Made by a program: the position numbers and the translations under genes. A DNA stretch of 43,465 nt, from the NCBI RefSeq assembly GCF_010692395.1, contig NZ_JAAHHS010000032.1, forward strand, positions 1 to 43,465. The letters run 5' to 3'. Positions 18,001-24,551 of this stretch are shown here, piece after piece. Source of the DNA: Moorena sp. SIO3H5 (GTDB taxonomy: Bacteria; Cyanobacteriota; Cyanobacteriia; Cyanobacteriales; Coleofasciculaceae). How positions within the stretch are numbered: position 1 is the stretch's first letter; each line of letters opens with the position of its first letter. Below the pieces are notes generated by a model. That model did not search any database. It was not told the origin of the DNA and saw only the letters and a list, made by a program, of their open reading frames with translations.

Positions 18001-18294
18001 TATGCAATATCTAATATAGATGTAGACCATCTCTGCTGCGGGAGTTTGGGCAGAACTGAACTATTTGTCGTTGCATCCCAAAAACTTGGCAACCAGGAAT
18101 GGCTAAACACAGCTAGGGCACAAGCTGCATCGGTAATAGCAAGGGCAAAACAACATGGAGCCTATGCTTTGTTACCTCATTTGCCTAACTCTGTTTTTAG
18201 TCCTAGTTTTTTCAGGGGAAGCGCCGGTGTAGGTTATCAATTGTTGCGTTTAGCCTCTCCAGAATCCTTACCTTCTGTTATGATTTGGGAGTAA
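15052..18294 (+). CDS. lanM: Class II lanthipeptide synthetase LanM with CCG-type cyclase and altered dehydratase motif
   Basis: A 1080-residue protein of full LanM length. The N-terminal dehydratase (about 100-640) keeps Lys298 in KLVYKPK and RPTLTYAM, but differs at usual catalytic positions. Where LanMs have D-x-H near ngGrsV, this has Asn276-Ala-His278; where they have D-x-H-x-x-N, it reads Ser373, Asp375, Asn378 (SSCDHQN); the later IDxE is Asp390-Ala-Asp392. The LanC-like cyclase (about 720-1075) has His886 (FSHGAAG) and zinc ligands Cys948 (AWCHG) and Cys995-Cys996 (CCGSLG). The third ligand is thus Cys rather than His, the ProcM-like CCG type known for broad substrate range. LanM joins Cys to dehydrated Ser/Thr. 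The start has no upstream competitor of note. The motif alignment was made by eye. Confidence 0.9.
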   Translation: MPVIESQISPISTIAINATFLSERLHNPCYQNVIPQKYHDLIEERLKTWSKLLGGEQQLKQRLQWDGLDLTTVLNLLQTGDFRENFPLPSWAETLKELIETTSASWLTLEGEDNSLLDSQNPLPFEDFYLHFIRVGRSKLATRLSANSPLTLLSQEAYAALEKSLLQQLVNLGKETLLFEFNTFREAHPPTNQTTPQESRIIYNTFFKNLLKDGGLAFFNRYPVLGRLIATTLDLWVESTTEFIQRLQQDFSAIERTFSDPASLGNVQTIETSLSNAHHGRRSVLALTFSSGIKLVYKPKDLGLDVAFNQLLDWCNHQQTSLSFKLTKILNRQGYGWVECIEHQPCENQAAVQRFYKRAGMLLSLLHLLGASSCDHQNVVASGEYPILIDADLLMHPVEHSVTESEDWFKYSVLHTGFLPGWEGDTSSANAQDSSVLGNIWPKQVKSSREWKFINTDGMHLAPNTVIIPAGTNVVILDGKTVSAKNYVEEIVTGFEEIYHLLTKNREMLLGEESPLGALQFLKSRFMLRPTLTYAMVSKRSLSPQYLRNGADYSILIDFLSRHYLIAEENLDFKELLGAETTSLQQLDIPYFTVSCNSTALELASAQPIKNFFKTSSYQRLIAKIPSLDEKDLAQQIKLIRASFYAKYAHLTKNSAALQGNLFQLSSLNPEELLDEAIAIGNSLVASAIQTGDGCNWIDLDYMSKANRYQLQLLDDSLYTGRAGVSLFLAAVGKITGEQKFKEVAKAALSPLRQSIKKSQADRNLLQLRLDGIKLGGVLGLVGLGGIIYSLVKISQFLQEPALLEDAQQAAKLITADVIAADQTLDITFGVAGAIMGLLTLYQQTAEKVLLDKAVACGNHLLSQRTHTPPRAWKPNNKTPLTGFSHGAAGNSFSLLHLYAATADKAYLEGAKEGIEYETSVFDASVRNWPDFLSLEQTNQINFQHAWCHGSVGIGLARLGSSSILQTQAIYSDIDAALETTKQYAISNIDVDHLCCGSLGRTELFVVASQKLGNQEWLNTARAQAASVIARAKQHGAYALLPHLPNSVFSPSFFRGSAGVGYQLLRLASPESLPSVMIWE

Positions 18295-18326
18295 AATGAA
18301 CTTGTTCGGTGGTAGGTGGAGTTCAT

Positions 18327-18396
18327 GTAGGGTGGGCAGTACACCAGACAGATCATGAAGCTTGCAAAGGGCGTTGCTAGGCACTGCCCACCCTAC
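18327..18396 (+). repeat. Inverted repeat, MITE-like (GTAGGGTGGGCAGT)
   Basis: GTAGGGTGGGCAGT at 18327-18340 and its exact complement ACTGCCCACCCTAC at 18383-18396 enclose 42 bp. Short elements with this GTAGGGTGGGCA end are frequent in filamentous cyanobacteria. It lies 32 bp after the lanM stop and could also fold in the 3' UTR. Confidence 0.6.
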
Positions 18397-18520
18397 GATT
18401 AATGACTAAAGCCCAATAATTTGTACTTCACCCAATTGCAAACCGTTGTAATCTTCCCTACCTAAGCCGAAATTACAATTTCATCAACTGAACTATATTA
18501 ATACATAAGTTTACTTTGGA

Positions 18521-18557
18521 AATCAGCGTCAGAATCTTCTGGCGCTGATTTTTATTT
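18521..18557 (+). terminator. Rho-independent terminator after lanM
   Basis: AATCAGCGTC, a 10-nt loop, GGCGCTGATT then TTTATTT. A 10-bp stem with one G-T pair plus a U-tract, 230 bp after the lanM stop, likely marking the end of the enzyme operon. Confidence 0.75.
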
Positions 18558-19349
18558 AGGGCTTGCTGAATAAAAGTAGGAGGCTTGCTAGATCGGGTGC
18601 ATCTCATATTTGTAAAAAAGTTGCGTAGGGTCTGTTAGGGGGGCCTCATTGTCTTGATGCAGTCGCTCATGGGGAGGGGCTGTGTGCGGAACCTGCGTCC
18701 GCACCTGTCTTGATGCAGTCGCTCATGGGGGAAACCCCCAAGACCGCGCTGCATCGCTGTAAGCCCCGTGGAAACCCCCGCGTGAAGGCGCTGCATCGCT
18801 TTCCGCTCAAGCGCCAGGGTTTAGACAGCCCGCCCCGTAACGCACCACCTTGTCAAACTGAGTAAGCAAATTTTACTAGTTTGCTTGCTTAAAATGACAT
18901 AATTATTTAATTTATGGCTGAATAAAATATAGCAATTATCAGGAGGAGTGAGTACAAAGCTTATCCTTTTCAGGCAAGAGGCTTGCATACAAAAGGCAAT
19001 ATTCAAGAGGGTTGTACGGGAATAAGCCTGAAATAAAACTGTACCTCATAAATACGATAAACGTTATAGTGATTTAAATGCTAAGCAGGTACACAAAATT
19101 AATTACACATTTCATAAAACTCAAAGCCTTACAATGTAAAGGTTACAGAGATTGCGAGTCCGTAATTAATTCTATTTAGGTGCTTATAGCAATTCAAAAT
19201 CACATAACTGTAGGTATTATGTCATTTTAGATAGTTTGATCCTAGAGACTTTTTCAAAAAATATGACTATGATAAAAATATCAAGCAAGAATCAATAGCT
19301 TGATTCCAAATCAACCACATTTACATAAACTTATTGGAGTTAAAATCAA
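18558..19349 (+). repeat. Intergenic: dispersed palindromic repeats, then the promoter region of precursors B1-B3
   Basis: No gene is seen. At 18593-18620 is a copy of the GGGTGCATCTCATATTTG end of a small element whose complete form is at 22821. Two GTCTTGATGCAGTCGCTCATGGGG palindromic units occupy 18651-18800. Further on, 18920-19050 contains diverged halves of the ATAGCAATT ... TACCTCAT repeat family. The last 150 bp are AT-rich and lead to a hairpin (19289-19306) and TTATTGGAG before precursor B1. Confidence 0.5.
19289..19306 (+). promoter_or_regulatory. 5' UTR hairpin before precursor B1
   Basis: GAATCAA, loop TAGC, TTGATTC: a perfect 7-bp stem 44 bp before the ATG. The same GGAATCAA/TTGATTCC pairing, with a different 10-nt loop, stands at the same place before precursors G, H and J. 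It is absent between B1, B2 and B3, so those may share one transcript started upstream of B1. Confidence 0.55.
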
Positions 19350-19517
19350 ATGGCTAAGATTAATATCAAGGATATTTCAGCTCTTAACCTATCTGGATCC
19401 GAATTATTTGACGATTCAGAAAGTTTTATGGTCGAATTGAATGAAGAGACTGAAACAACCCGTATCCTAGGGGGTCATGGAGGTTGCTGCGTATGTAGTC
19501 TGGTGAAGCTGCATTAA
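19350..19517 (+). CDS. RiPP precursor peptide B1
   Basis: A 55-residue precursor, read by translating the region directly. The leader begins MAKINIKDISALNLSGSELF, continues with DDSESFMVELNEETETTRIL, and ends at GG. The core is only about 13 residues: HGGCCVCSLVKLH, with three Cys and one Ser. With a single Ser at most one lanthionine can form, so the other Cys may form disulfides or be modified otherwise. TTGGAG lies 11 bp upstream. First of three tandem near-identical genes (unit 286-289 bp). Confidence 0.82.
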   Translation: MAKINIKDISALNLSGSELFDDSESFMVELNEETETTRILGGHGGCCVCSLVKLH

Positions 19518-19635
19518 ACGCATTTAATTTTTTAAATCATAACTATAGTGTCTTTAAAGTTAAACAAACACTCTAGTTATAAAACCCCTTTTCAAATCAA
19601 GCACATTAACATAAAATTATTGGAGTTAAAATCAA

Positions 19636-19806
19636 ATGGCTAAGATTAATATCAAGGATATTTCAGCTCTTAACCTATCTGGATCCGAATTATTTGACGA
19701 TTCAGAAAGTTTTATGGTCGAATTGAATGAAGAGACTGAAACAACCCGTATCCTAGGAGGGGGTCGTGGAGGTTGCTGCTTCTGTAGTCTGGTGAAGTCC
19801 CATTAA
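19636..19806 (+). CDS. RiPP precursor peptide B2
   Basis: A 56-residue tandem duplicate of B1. The leader is identical up to the cleavage region, which is GGG instead of GG. The core RGGCCFCSLVKSH differs from B1 at four places (H to R, V to F, L to S and the extra Gly). Leader identity at DNA level points to very recent duplication, with change concentrated in the core. Preceded by TTGGAG. Confidence 0.82.
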   Translation: MAKINIKDISALNLSGSELFDDSESFMVELNEETETTRILGGGRGGCCFCSLVKSH

Positions 19807-19924
19807 AGGCATTTAATTTTTAAAATCATAACTATAGTGTTTTTAAAATTAAACAAACACTCTAGTTATAAAACCCCTTTTCAAATCAACCACATTTACA
19901 TAAAATTATTGGAGTTAAACTCAA

Positions 19925-20095
19925 ATGGCTAATATTAATATCAAGGATATTTCAGCTATTAACCTATCTGGATCCGAATTATTTGACGATTCAGAAAGTT
20001 TTATGCTCGAATTGAATGAAGAGACTGAAACAACCCGTATCCTAGGAGGGGGTCGTGGAGGTTGCTGCTTCTGTAGTCTGGTGAAGTCCCATTAA
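19925..20095 (+). CDS. RiPP precursor peptide B3
   Basis: A 56-residue third copy, with core RGGCCFCSLVKSH identical to B2. The leader has three changes (K3N, L12I, V28L). Two genes thus give the same mature peptide, raising its dose, while B1 gives a variant. Confidence 0.82.
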   Translation: MANINIKDISAINLSGSELFDDSESFMLELNEETETTRILGGGRGGCCFCSLVKSH

Positions 20096-20116
20096 AGGCA
20101 TCTAATTTATTAAATC

Positions 20117-20158
20117 ATAACTATAGTGTTTTTAAAATTAACTAAACACTATAGTTAT
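20117..20158 (+). terminator. 3' hairpin after B3 (also after B1 and B2)
   Basis: ATAACTATAGTGTTT and AAACACTATAGTTAT form a perfect 15-bp stem with a 12-nt loop. Diverged versions follow B1 (19539-19580) and B2 (19828-19869), with one or two mismatches. No long U-tract follows, so it may protect the 3' end rather than stop transcription outright. A related sequence without an intact gene lies at 22282-22335. Confidence 0.6.
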
Positions 20159-20382
20159 CAAACCCCTTGTCAATAAGTACAATAAGGCTAGGTTTATTGT
20201 GCTTATTGACAAGATGCGTTTAGCCTGCCCTGATATTGATAATTAAATATTTCTACCTTGGGGTCTGAGTGGTATTAGTTATTATATCTCTGCCTAAGGT
20301 GGAAATTTAATACTTAACACCACATTATCCAGGTGTGATTGCACTGGCAGAATGTGGGTTTAATACCTGAAGTGCAAGGAAA

Positions 20383-20734
20383 TTAGAACTCAAGCATATT
20401 ATTGTAATCCAGATTATTAAAAACTTCAACTTCCCCAATCTGTCCCTTCAACCACTCACTAAACAAATCAGACACAATCTGAGCCCGCAACTTCTGATTC
20501 AATTCCGATTTTACAATCTCCTCAACCAAAATCAGATGCACTCCCTGAGAAATCACCATCGGCTTAAGCAACTGTGGCGGCTCAGCAGCAAAGACAGCAG
20601 CAGAAATTTCTGGTTTTAAATCCTGACGCTTAACAATTCCCCAATATCCTCCAGAGCGCCGCAACTCACTATCCTGGATGTATTCGTGCTCCATGTAATA
20701 GAAACTCGTCTCCCCTTCGTCGAACTGGTAGAAA
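20383..20734 (-). pseudogene. Truncated copy of the parvulin-like gene (3' part only), remnant 1
   Basis: The minus-strand frame reads HEYIQDSELRRSGGYWGIVK, AAVFAAEPPQLLKP, QGVHLILVEEIVKSEL, matching the C-terminal ~110 residues of the intact gene at 32304-33065. Homology stops inside the gene after CTCCCCTTC at about 20719-20734 and passes directly into the conserved precursor leader (TGGTAGAAAATAATT). The last residues differ from the intact gene. A remnant with the same 5' truncation is at 29571, so one rearranged junction was copied. Confidence 0.8.
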
Positions 20735-21081
20735 ATAATTATAGTCTTTTAGTCCAAAAGTAGTCTTGGGCTATTTTTTATTATTTTTATCACTTCCACT
20801 AGTTGGATAGACATAACTGCTTTAGTTTAGTACCTAAATTATAGAGAAGTTAACTATAAGAATAGTGGTCAAGGTAATTTATATATTAATTGTCAGCTAT
20901 TACTAGGTTTAGCAGCAGATAGCTAGATATGATTTAGGGACAAAACTGCTTTGCTTTTGGCATATATAAGCTCTAAAATCCTAGACACACGAAATTAATT
21001 CGAATAGGATTAAAACAGGAATAAAAAATACTAATTGATTCCTATTTAAAAACACATATTCATTATTGGAGTAAAACTAAA
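20735..21081 (+). promoter_or_regulatory. Conserved 5' leader block of precursor C (copy 2 of 7)
   Basis: Terminator-like hairpin at 20750-20780 (AGTCCAAAA/TCTTGGGCT, weakened), then TCCACTAG and GACATAACTGCTTTAG, GGGACAAAACTGC near 20938, AGGAATAAAAAATACTAATTGATTCCT (imperfect hairpin) at 21018-21045, and TTATTGGAG before the ATG. Confidence 0.65.
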
Positions 21082-21285
21082 ATGGCTAATATTGTTATCC
21101 AAGATATCAATTCTACTGAAAGTATTCTGTATGAATTCACACAAGATTACAAGCATATTACTTCAATAAAAGGTGGTGACTGTAGTGCACAATTTAATAA
21201 AACTGATGGTTCTGTTACGAGCGTTACCGGTTGCTCTAAAGGAGAATTACGTCAATTGAGAAAATTAGTTAAAGCAGCACAATAA
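21082..21285 (+). CDS. RiPP precursor peptide C (diverged leader)
   Basis: A 67-residue peptide. The leader MANIVIQDINSTESILYEF then TQDYKHITSIKGG is more diverged than the others but keeps the MANI start, the spacing and the Gly-Gly. The core of about 35 residues (DCSAQFNKTDGSVTSVTGCS, then KGELRQLRKLVKAAQ) has two Cys, several Ser/Thr and a basic amphipathic C-terminus. It lies directly behind conserved leader copy 2. Confidence 0.7.
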   Translation: MANIVIQDINSTESILYEFTQDYKHITSIKGGDCSAQFNKTDGSVTSVTGCSKGELRQLRKLVKAAQ

Positions 21286-21298
21286 AGCAACATTATTA

Positions 21299-21438
21299 AA
21301 TTTATTGGCGTTGCTGAATCAAGGAATGAATATAATTACGGTGGGCATCCTGTTGACCTAAAAATATCAAGAAAGTGCAAGATCACCATTCCACAAAATT
21401 ATTAAAATCATTCCATTACTAAGCAACGCCAATAAATT
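21299..21438 (+). mobile_element. 140-bp MITE-like element with 17-bp perfect terminal inverted repeats
   Basis: AATTTATTGGCGTTGCT (21299-21315) and its exact complement AGCAACGCCAATAAATT (21422-21438) bound a non-coding 140-bp element 13 bp after precursor C. GTTGCTGAAT is also seen near 2574 and GCTTGCTGAAT near 18559, so the family is dispersed. No target duplication could be recognised with confidence. Confidence 0.65.
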
Positions 21439-21539
21439 AGCAAAAAACTCAACAAACTCAAGTAATCCAACTATGATTCAAACAGAGATAAACAATTATC
21501 ACAATTAATTTTTGTTCCCTACTCCCTACTCCCTGCTCC

Positions 21540-21659
21540 AATGCCTTGGAAGCGATCGCAAACTACTCTGGAATTCTGGATGCTGGGTTTGAGGTCATCC
21601 CCGTGAAGCCTCGCGCACTGGATAGGGTAGGAAGTAATGCAATTCTTTTGTTGATTTAG
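21540..21659 (+). pseudogene. 3'-end remnant of an unrecognised gene (copy a)
   Basis: A 39-codon open stretch ending in TAG reads EAIANYSGILDAGFEVIPVK and PRALDRVGSN. The central part recurs, diverged, at 26324-26392 (ILDAGFDLISVESRAVD). Both lie just before a conserved precursor leader and share the following CTGTATCAACTTAGGA. No intact version is in the window and I do not recognise the family. Confidence 0.5.
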
Positions 21660-21716
21660 TTACAATATGGTAAATGTTGACTGTATCAACTTAGGACGAA
21701 AGTGCCTTAGCCAATT

Positions 21717-22512
21717 CAGAACTGCTAGAACCTAATCTTAGTCTTGTAGTCCAAGAGTAGTCTTGGGCTTTTTTTTTATGTTTTTTCTCAGCTCCACTAG
21801 TTTTGTGGACATAACTGTTTTAGTTGATTCACTAAATTAGAGAGCATATCAATCTAGGATTATAGTGGGGTTTCAAGTATATTCATTATAGGGTCATTAT
21901 GATGTATAGCAATTCTACGACTTGTGAGGTACAAATTTCTGGTTTTTAGGGAGCAGGGAGCAGGGAGCAGGGAGCAGGGAGCAGGGAAGAGGGAAGAGGG
22001 AAGAGGAACCCACCCCTAACCCCTCCCAGGAGGGGAAGGGAAGAGGGAAGAGGGAAGAGAGAAGAGAGAAGAGAGAAGAGGGAAGAGGTAAAAACTAATG
22101 TGTACCTCATGAGTCCTAGAAACGCTATATAAAGAGGTGGTTAATAGGTTTATATAGCTGCTATTACTATCTAAATTTTATGACAAAAAGGTTTTATTTT
22201 TAGCATCAATTAACTAAAAAAACTATAGACAGAGTTAATTCAATTAACTATGCTGAAAAAGCAGGGAAAACGCATCTAATTCTCTGAGTCCTATATATAG
22301 TGTTGTTTCAATTAAATAAACACTAGACAGCGTTTTTTATAACTATCAGGTAGACAGGATTTTTTACCTCTTCCCTGCCCTACTGGGAGGGGTTAGGGGT
22401 AGGTTACTCTGACCTGTTCCCTAAAATCCAGGAAGAAAGTATCTTACCCATTGAAAACTGCTGTATTAATTGATACTGATTCAAAAACACAGATTCATTG
22501 GAGAAAAATCAA
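21717..22512 (+). promoter_or_regulatory. Conserved leader block of precursor D (copy 3 of 7), interrupted and rearranged
   Basis: The block begins normally: hairpin with U-tract at 21747-21777, then TCCACTAGTTTTGTGGACAT. It is broken by a heptad-bearing element (21907-22127); AAAGAGGTGGTTAATAGGTT then resumes the block exactly where other copies read TAAAGGTGATT. A second disruption (about 22280-22480) has removed the left arm of the hairpin near the start codon; only the right-hand part and ATTGGAG remain. Precursor D may therefore be expressed differently. Confidence 0.5.
21907..22127 (+). mobile_element. Short inverted-repeat element carrying heptad arrays, with TA target duplication
   Basis: The ends are TAGCAATTCTACGACTTGTG and, inverted, TAGCGTTTCTAGGACTCATG, followed by a shared GAGGTACA; TA flanks both sides. 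Inside are GGGAGCA and GGGAAGA heptad runs. No transposase is encoded. TA duplication is typical of IS630/Tc1-type mobilisation. It is inserted in the 5' leader of precursor D. The same ends are seen near 11981, 23545 and 24126. Confidence 0.55.
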
Positions 22513-22728
22513 ATGGCTAACATCACCATTCTTGACATCAAACCTGCTGGTGTTGACTTGTTTGTTGATTCTGAAAGCTACCTGATCGATTTGTCGGAAA
22601 ATGAACTCGCAGTTTATGGTGGAATAGTTTGGACCTATTGGATAGGTCAAGCAGCAGCGGCTGCGGTGCGAAGTTCACAACCTTGTGTGGGAGTAGCTGC
22701 TGGTATCACCAGAGAAATTATAGACTGA
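22513..22728 (+). CDS. RiPP precursor peptide D
   Basis: A 71-residue peptide starting at the ATG 9 bp after ATTGGAG; an in-frame ATG 15 bp upstream overlaps the binding site and is rejected. The leader MANITILDIKPAGVDLF, VDSESYLIDLSENELAVYGG has the family pattern. The core IVWTYWIGQAAAAAVRSSQP, CVGVAAGITREIID is hydrophobic and Ala-rich with one Cys, unlike the Cys-rich cores of A and B, and resembles a membrane-active bacteriocin core. One Cys with Ser-Ser nearby allows at most one ring. Confidence 0.8.
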   Translation: MANITILDIKPAGVDLFVDSESYLIDLSENELAVYGGIVWTYWIGQAAAAAVRSSQPCVGVAAGITREIID

Positions 22729-22820
22729 ATATTTAGTCCTAAGACAAACCTACCAAATCTGTTTCTTAGGAGTTTAATCAACCAAGCTATGTAGGACTAT
22801 TAACAAAGCCCTATAATACC

Positions 22821-23020
22821 GGGTGCATCTCATATAGCGCTACGCGCAAGGCAAGAGGCAAGAGGCAAGAGGCAAAAGTTGACTACACAACGTTTTCAGC
22901 TTGTATCAATCTCCTAACTTTAATGCGTAGTGCTATATTTGTAAAAAAGTAAGAAGGTGTGGGGAGGCGGCGCGGTAAGTGTGAGAATTTTCGGCTAATT
23001 TCATGCCTTGAGATGCACCC
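22821..23020 (+). mobile_element. MITE (GGGTGCATCTCA ends) with 9-bp target duplication, host of a nested MITE
   Basis: GGGTGCATCTCA (22821-22832) and TGAGATGCACCC (23009-23020) are perfect 12-bp inverted ends. The flanks TATAATACC (22812-22820) and TCTAATACC (23021-23029) are a 9-bp target duplication with one mismatch. Without the nested insertion the element is about 97 bp. Left-end copies are at 18594 and, diverged, at 43380. Confidence 0.7.
22835..22935 (+). mobile_element. Nested 101-bp MITE with TA target duplication
   Basis: TAGCGCTACGCG (22835-22846) and TGCGTAGTGCTA (22924-22935) are inverted ends with two mismatches, flanked by TA on both sides. The uninterrupted sequence CATCTCATATTTGTAAAAAAG exists at 18600, so the empty site is directly visible. 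The element has a short GCAAGAG heptad run inside. IS630-type mobilisation is likely. Confidence 0.7.
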
Positions 23021-23185
23021 TCTAATACCTGAGTTTTTAGGGTACGTTATCAAGAACTAAAAACCGTCACTGTTTCCACAGGCTTCATCTTAATAGCTCT
23101 AAACTATTGTATCAAATTTAGTTGAGCTATTCGGGCAAGATATATCTCAAAAATTTGAAAAAATTGAGCTAGGAGAAAATTACAA

Positions 23186-23434
23186 ATGGCTAACATTAAA
23201 ATTTCCGATATAAAATCTATCTCCAGTGAGTTATTGTTAGCAGAATCTCACTGCCAAGAACTAACAGAAGATGAGCAACTCAACATTCAAGGAGGTGCCT
23301 TTTGGGATTGGGTAAAGAATGCAGTTGGATGGGCAGTAGATCATCTGACTATTTCCACGAAATCCAGTCTTTCTAAGGATGGTGGAATTTTTATTGGGTA
23401 CAAGGGAACACACGATTTTCCCAACAATATATAA
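23186..23434 (+). CDS. RiPP/bacteriocin precursor peptide E
   Basis: An 82-residue peptide. The leader MANIKISDIKSISSELLLAE, SHCQELTEDEQLNIQGG ends at Gly-Gly. The core AFWDWVKNAVGWAVDHLTIS, TKSSLSKDGGIFIGYKG has no Cys and is aromatic and amphipathic, so it cannot form lanthionine. It may be an unmodified or only dehydrated class IIb-like bacteriocin exported by the same transporter. AGGAG lies before the ATG. Its upstream region does not belong to the conserved block. Confidence 0.75.
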   Translation: MANIKISDIKSISSELLLAESHCQELTEDEQLNIQGGAFWDWVKNAVGWAVDHLTISTKSSLSKDGGIFIGYKGTHDFPNNI

Positions 23435-23677
23435 GTAGTCGGACAAAACTAAAATTAACTCTTGAAATAGGGAGCAGGGAGTAGGGAGCAGGGAGCAGTG
23501 AAGAGGCAAGAGGCAAGAGGCAAGAGGCAAGAGGTAAAAAATAATGTGTACCTCATAGCTACGAGAAACGCTAGAAATAGGGCTGAGGGTGTGAAAACCA
23601 GGCTAAAAACGGCTTAGGGTAAGGTTTTTAGCCAATACTTTTTTTTCAAGTTAATTAAATCATAAAGGAGATTTCCA
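23435..23677 (+). repeat. Intergenic heptad array and element end
   Basis: 23467-23534 contains GGGAGCA and GGCAAGA heptads followed by AATAATGTGTACCTCATAG, the right end of the TA-flanked element family. The remainder is AT-rich with GGAG before precursor F. Confidence 0.6.
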
Positions 23678-23896
23678 ATGTCTACTATCAATATTTATGA
23701 CTTACAGCCTACTTCTCCTGAACTTTTTGCCGAATCGAAAAAATTGGTAGAAATTACCGACAGTGAAGCTGGGAAAACTGCTGGGGGAATTTTTTTTGAA
23801 CCTTTGGTGATTCAAACAGACAGATGGATTGTAACTTTCTGTCCAGATGGAACCATTTCCCATGGAAGTTCACCTTATTGTCCAAGGCGGCTGTAA
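23678..23896 (+). CDS. RiPP precursor peptide F
   Basis: A 72-residue peptide. The leader MSTINIYDLQPTSPELFAES, KKLVEITDSEAGKTAGG is a diverged version of the family pattern (xINIxDLxPxxxELF). The core IFFEPLVIQTDRWIVTFCPD, GTISHGSSPYCPRRL has two Cys and several Ser/Thr, enough for two rings. AAGGAG is well placed 10 bp before the ATG. The upstream region is not the conserved block. Confidence 0.75.
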   Translation: MSTINIYDLQPTSPELFAESKKLVEITDSEAGKTAGGIFFEPLVIQTDRWIVTFCPDGTISHGSSPYCPRRL

Positions 23897-23999
23897 ATGG
23901 AAATTCCTTTTAGGGTTCAGGTTGTGTACAACCGAAAAGACTACGGAGGTTAGAATTCAGGGTGTAAGCATTCAGGGGTCAGCTTATTTTATTCAAAAG

Positions 24000-24096
24000 C
24001 ACCTCAAGTAGCGCATAGGCTGTTCGCGCAGCGTGAGCTAAAAGCTCACGGCTGACGGCTGTTCGCGCAGCGTGCGCGTAGCGCATATGCTTACGA
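24000..24096 (+). repeat. Palindromic GTTCGCGCAGCGTG repeat units
   Basis: Two GCTGTTCGCGCAGCGTG units with AGCTAAAAGCTCACGGCTGA between them. The same unit ending in CATATGCTTAC is at 41870-41912. Dispersed cyanobacterial repeat; no gene seen. Confidence 0.6.
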
Positions 24097-24102
24097 TAAT
24101 TG

Positions 24103-24195
24103 CTATATTTATCAGTGTTTCGATATCTAGCAATTTTCATACTTATGAGGTCCACAAAATTTTTTGACAATCCCTGCTACCTACTCCCTAAAACC
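24103..24195 (+). pseudogene. Tiny 3'-end remnant of HopA1 with its downstream flank, remnant 1
   Basis: ATATTTATCAGTGTTT then GATAT and TAG match the last codons and stop of the HopA1 gene (11957-11984). The following CAATTTTCATACTTATGAGGT and CCCTAAAACCTAGG match its 3' flank. It sits directly before leader copy 4, reproducing the HopA1-leader-precursor order seen at 11.98 kb. Confidence 0.65.
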
Positions 24196-24551
24196 TAGGT
24201 AGAAAATAATCTTAGTCTTGTAGCCCAAGATTACTCTTGGGCTTTCTTTTATGGTTTTTATCAGCTCCACTAGTTTTGTGGACATAACTACTTTAGTTGA
24301 TTCCCTAAATTAGAGAGACGTTAACTATCAGAATACTGGTAAAGGTGATTTATAGGTTACTTATGAGCTATTACTAGTTTGAGCAGCAGATAACTACATC
24401 TAGTTTAGTGACAAAACTGTTTTTAGTTTAGCATCAATAAGCTCTCAAAATACTACACAGACGAAATTAATTTTAATAGGATGAAAACAGGAATCAAAAA
24501 TTACTAATTGATTCCTGAAACAACACACATTCATTATTGGGAAAAACTCAA
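24196..24551 (+). promoter_or_regulatory. Conserved 5' leader block of precursor G (copy 4 of 7)
   Basis: Hairpin TAGCCCAAGA-TTAC-TCTTGGGCTT (24221-24251; perfect pairing with C-G in place of T-A), then TCCACTAGTTTTGTGGACAT and AACTACTTTAGTTGATTCCC, GTGACAAAACTG near 24413, and the perfect hairpin CAGGAATCAA/TTGATTCCTG (24489-24518) 34 bp before the ATG. The start is preceded by TATTGGG, a weaker binding site than the TTGGAG of its relatives. Confidence 0.7.

Noticed and set aside
20735..21081. The conserved precursor leader as a known riboswitch
   Set aside because: The hairpins fit no riboswitch class I can recognise, so I describe it only as a repeated structured leader.
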